From Actinomycetota bacterium (GTDB taxonomy: Bacteria > Actinomycetota > Actinomycetes > Propionibacteriales > Nocardioidaceae), in the NCBI GenBank assembly GCA_009702305.1, contig WLIH01000151.1, positions 1 to 6,723 on the forward strand: DNA of 6,723 nucleotides, in the 5' to 3' direction. How positions within the stretch are numbered: the stretch's first letter is position 1; each line of letters starts with the position of its first letter. The translations under genes and the position numbers were made by a program. The notes under the pieces are model-generated. The model was given only the letters and a program-made list of their open reading frames with translations. It was not told where the DNA came from and did not search any database. This document shows, piece after piece, positions 4,884-6,723 of the stretch.

Positions 4884-6383
4884 ATGAGCGCCGATGCGTC
4901 GGTCGGTGATGCCCCTCCAGCAGGTCGCCTGCTCGCCCCCATCCTCGCGCTCCTCGCGGCACTGATGGCCGTCCTCGCCCTGGCCGGGGTGTCGGCCACC
5001 GTGGCCGTCCAGCGAGCCGACGAGCACACCACCCACCTGCGCGAGGCCGAGATCGAGCACCTGCGCATCGGGCGGGCGCTGGCCACAGCCGAGTCGGCGC
5101 TGACCCGCTGGGTGGATCAGGGCGACCGGAGCGGCCTGCGCGACTTCCGCGACGCGCGGGTCTACCTGCTGGAGCGCCGCGTCGACCTCGCACGCGAGCT
5201 CGACGGTGACCGGAGCGCGGCCCTGGAGGCGGAGGACGAAGCCGTCGACGCCTGGCTCGACGGCTACGCCGCAGCCGCCGAGGACCCGACCGACGACGCG
5301 ACCACCCCGAGCCGCGCGCGAGGCGCCGCGCTCCTGGACACCGCCGACGAGGCGTACGACGTCGCGGCCGACCGGCTCACCGTGGCGGTCGACTCAGCTG
5401 CCACCCGCGCCACCTGGACCTTCCGGGTCGCCGTCGGTGCGCTGGTGGCGCTGGGGGCGCTGGCCGTCCTGGCTGCTCAGCGTGGTCGCAGCCGGCTGGT
5501 GCAGGTGCTCGTCACGCCACTGGCCCGCCTCGAGGCCGCGACCCAGCACAGCGGGCGGCGTCAGCCGGGGGTCCGTGCCCCGGTCGACGGACCGGCCGAG
5601 GTGCGGGCCATCGCGCGGGCGATCAACGACCTGCTCGGTGCCCAGGAGCGCGCCCGCGCTGCCGAGCGGCGTCTCCAGGGCGACCAGCGTGCCCTCGACG
5701 CAGCCCGCCACGACTTCGCGAGCAACGTCTCGCACGAGCTGCGCACGCCCTTGACCACGATCCACGGCCAGCTGGAGGTCGTCGCCGACGAGTTCGAGGG
5801 CCGGATGGATCCGCGCCACGAGCGGATGCTGGCCGCAGCTCAGCGCAACGTCGAGCGGCTGACCACGCTCATCGACGACCTGCTGCTCTCCGCAGACGGG
5901 TCCCAGCGCGCGACCGCGCTGCTCGACACGGACCTGGGCTCCCTGCTCGCGGCGTCGGTGGCCGACGTCGCGCTCGCGGCCGGCGCCCGTGGCGTGCGCA
6001 TCGAGGTCGCACCGCTGCGCGGGTCGGTGGTGCTGCGGGCCGACCCGCCCGCACTGCAGCGCGCGATCACCGACCTCCTCTCCAACGCCGTGAAGTTCAG
6101 CCGAGACGGTGGGCTGGTCGAGGTGCAGGTGGTGGCCGGCGCCCACGAGGTGCAGGTGATGGTGACCGACCACGGCATCGGCGTGCCGTCGGCGGAGCAG
6201 CCCCTGCTCGGCACCCGCTTCTTCCGCGCGTCGAACGCCGTCCGGCTCGAGATCGCGGGCACCGGCCTCGGCCTGCGACGGGCCCGGACGGCAGCGGTCC
6301 GGCACGGCGGCGACCTGGTCGTCAGGTCGGTCGAGGACGAGGGCACGACGGTCACCGTGCGCCTGTCGACCGGAGCGCGCTGA
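4884..6383 (+). CDS. Membrane sensor histidine kinase, CHASE3-like
   Basis: This 499-residue protein has TM1 (about 15-42), an extracytoplasmic helical region of about 135 residues (43-178), TM2 (about 179-198), HAMP (about 199-252), a dimerisation/phosphoacceptor domain with H284 in NVSHELRTPL, and an ATPase domain. The ATPase domain shows N401 in the N box (DLLSNAVKFS), G1 DHGIGV (429-434), F box TRFFRA (444-449) and G2 GTGLGL (459-464). All catalytic motifs are intact. The sensor region (ALATAESALTRWVDQGD, then a second helix pair) resembles CHASE3, a four-helix domain of unknown ligand. It should autophosphorylate on H284 and pass phosphate to D52 of the upstream receiver. The start is ATG 4884, 13 nt after that gene's stop. 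No good Shine-Dalgarno precedes it, so it probably relies on coupling. The signal sensed cannot be told from sequence. Confidence 0.93.
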   Translation: MSADASVGDAPPAGRLLAPILALLAALMAVLALAGVSATVAVQRADEHTTHLREAEIEHLRIGRALATAESALTRWVDQGDRSGLRDFRDARVYLLERRVDLARELDGDRSAALEAEDEAVDAWLDGYAAAAEDPTDDATTPSRARGAALLDTADEAYDVAADRLTVAVDSAATRATWTFRVAVGALVALGALAVLAAQRGRSRLVQVLVTPLARLEAATQHSGRRQPGVRAPVDGPAEVRAIARAINDLLGAQERARAAERRLQGDQRALDAARHDFASNVSHELRTPLTTIHGQLEVVADEFEGRMDPRHERMLAAAQRNVERLTTLIDDLLLSADGSQRATALLDTDLGSLLAASVADVALAAGARGVRIEVAPLRGSVVLRADPPALQRAITDLLSNAVKFSRDGGLVEVQVVAGAHEVQVMVTDHGIGVPSAEQPLLGTRFFRASNAVRLEIAGTGLGLRRARTAAVRHGGDLVVRSVEDEGTTVTVRLSTGAR

Positions 6384-6390
6384 GCCGGAA

Positions 6391-6420
6391 TTGGCAGCAC
6401 GGGCGCGGTGTTGGCACAAT
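6391..6420 (+). promoter_or_regulatory. Possible promoter of rpmE
   Basis: TTGGCA (6391-6396) and CACAAT (6415-6420) are separated by 18 nt and resemble the -35 TTGACA and -10 TATAAT with one and two mismatches. Transcription would start near 6427, giving a leader of about 90 nt. TTGGCA recurs at 6411-6416, overlapping the -10 as a direct repeat exactly 20 bp apart. CACAATGTG (6415-6423) is a short palindrome. A promoter is expected here because bL31 must be made independently of the kinase. Confidence 0.45.
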
Positions 6421-6426
6421 GTGACG

Positions 6427-6517
6427 GCTCCGGTTCACGTCCTCGCCCCGCGCCCGCGGATCAGTCGAGACGACCCGGCGGCCCCTCCCAGAGATGGGAA
6501 GACGAGATGAGGACCGC
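6427..6517 (+). promoter_or_regulatory. rpmE leader with SD-sequestering pairing (candidate r-protein leader)
   Basis: GTCCTC (6439-6444) is the exact complement of GAGGAC (6509-6514), which contains the rpmE Shine-Dalgarno. The enclosed region can form three local hairpins: CCGC/GCGG with loop GCCC (6448-6459), GTCG/CGAC with loop AGA (6464-6474), and TCCCA/TGGGA with a GNRA tetraloop GAGA (6486-6499). A closing helix that hides the ribosome-binding site around a multibranch loop is the kind of shape used by autogenous ribosomal-protein leaders, and bL31 leader RNAs are known in actinobacteria. I have not matched this to any published consensus. Confidence 0.4.
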
Positions 6518-6723
6518 ATGAAGAAGGACATCCACCCCGACTACGTCGAGACCCAGGTCAACTGCACCTGCGGAGCGTCGTTCGTCACCCGCAGCACCGC
6601 GACCTCCGGCACGATCAAGGCCGACGTCTGCTCGCAGTGCCACCCGTTCTACACCGGCAAGCAGAAGATCCTCGACACCGGCGGCCGCGTCGCCCGCTTC
6701 GAGGCCCGCTACGCCAAGGCTGC
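6518..6723 (+). CDS. rpmE: 50S ribosomal protein bL31, zinc-binding form (partial)
   Basis: The first 68 codons are in the window; the end is cut off, probably only a few codons short given the usual length of about 70-75. It starts [22 protein letters not shown] and continues [12 protein letters not shown], then [13 protein letters not shown], all hallmarks of bL31. Cysteines C16, C18, C37 and C40 make this the C+ (zinc-binding) form, which in many bacteria is exchanged for a C- paralogue under zinc limitation. The protein sits at the 50S central protuberance and bridges to the 30S head. The start is ATG 6518 with GAGGA at 6509-6513, a slightly short 4-nt spacer. In mycobacteria rpmE directly follows rho and precedes prfA; here a two-component pair separates it from rho. 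Confidence 0.95.
   Translation, partial: MKKDIHPDYVETQVNCTCGASFVTRSTATSGTIKADVCSQCHPFYTGKQKILDTGGRVARFEARYAKA

Noticed and set aside
4845..4885. Response regulator as a truncated OmpR-type protein
   Set aside because: The stop comes cleanly after helix 5 and the kinase begins 13 nt later. There is no leftover winged-helix sequence in any frame, so it appears to be a genuine single-domain protein.
6507..6521. Five-codon mini-ORF (MRTA, stop) overlapping the rpmE ATG as ATGA
   Set aside because: Too short to judge coding potential, and its ATG sits within the rpmE ribosome-binding region. Probably coincidental.

Overview
The window is a high-GC (about 70 % by eye), gene-dense piece of a free-living actinobacterial chromosome. 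Start codons are ATG or GTG, third codon positions are almost all G or C, and the order hom-thrC-thrB-rho-...-rpmE is the one known from mycobacteria and streptomycetes. The protein sequences look most like Propionibacteriales (Nocardioides or a relative), but that placement is an impression and was not tested. No mobile element, CRISPR array, tRNA or rRNA gene was seen. All seven main genes are on the + strand.

Layout. (1) 1-2109: the threonine branch, with the last 34 codons of homoserine dehydrogenase (hom), threonine synthase (thrC, ATGA overlap with hom) and homoserine kinase (thrB, 4 nt after thrC). Together they convert aspartate semialdehyde to threonine. (2) 2110-2380: a 271-nt gap that is far from empty. 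It holds a 48-bp imperfect palindrome just after thrB, an extended -10 promoter (2199-2207), and a structured leader. The leader appears to encode a 47-residue peptide (2241-2384) whose stop overlaps the rho start as GTGA. (3) 2381-4393: transcription termination factor Rho, with an inserted charged low-complexity segment of about 220 residues containing two in-frame minisatellites. (4) 4394-4498: a strong hairpin after rho whose loop carries a -10-like hexamer, then the leader of the next gene. (5) 4499-6383: a two-component pair, a receiver-only response regulator (123 aa) and a two-TM, CHASE3-like sensor histidine kinase (499 aa). (6) 6384-6517: a probable promoter and a leader that can pair with the Shine-Dalgarno sequence of rpmE. 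(7) 6518-end: zinc-binding ribosomal protein bL31, cut by the window edge.

Most interesting. The rho leader combines a translated-looking uORF, a C-rich/G-poor stretch resembling a Rho-loading site, and a GTGA junction in which the uORF runs through the rho ribosome-binding site. This suggests an autogenous control circuit in which uORF translation decides whether Rho terminates its own transcript. Second are the insertion of an output-less two-component pair into the otherwise conserved rho-rpmE junction, and Rho substitutions at two positions linked to bicyclomycin sensitivity.
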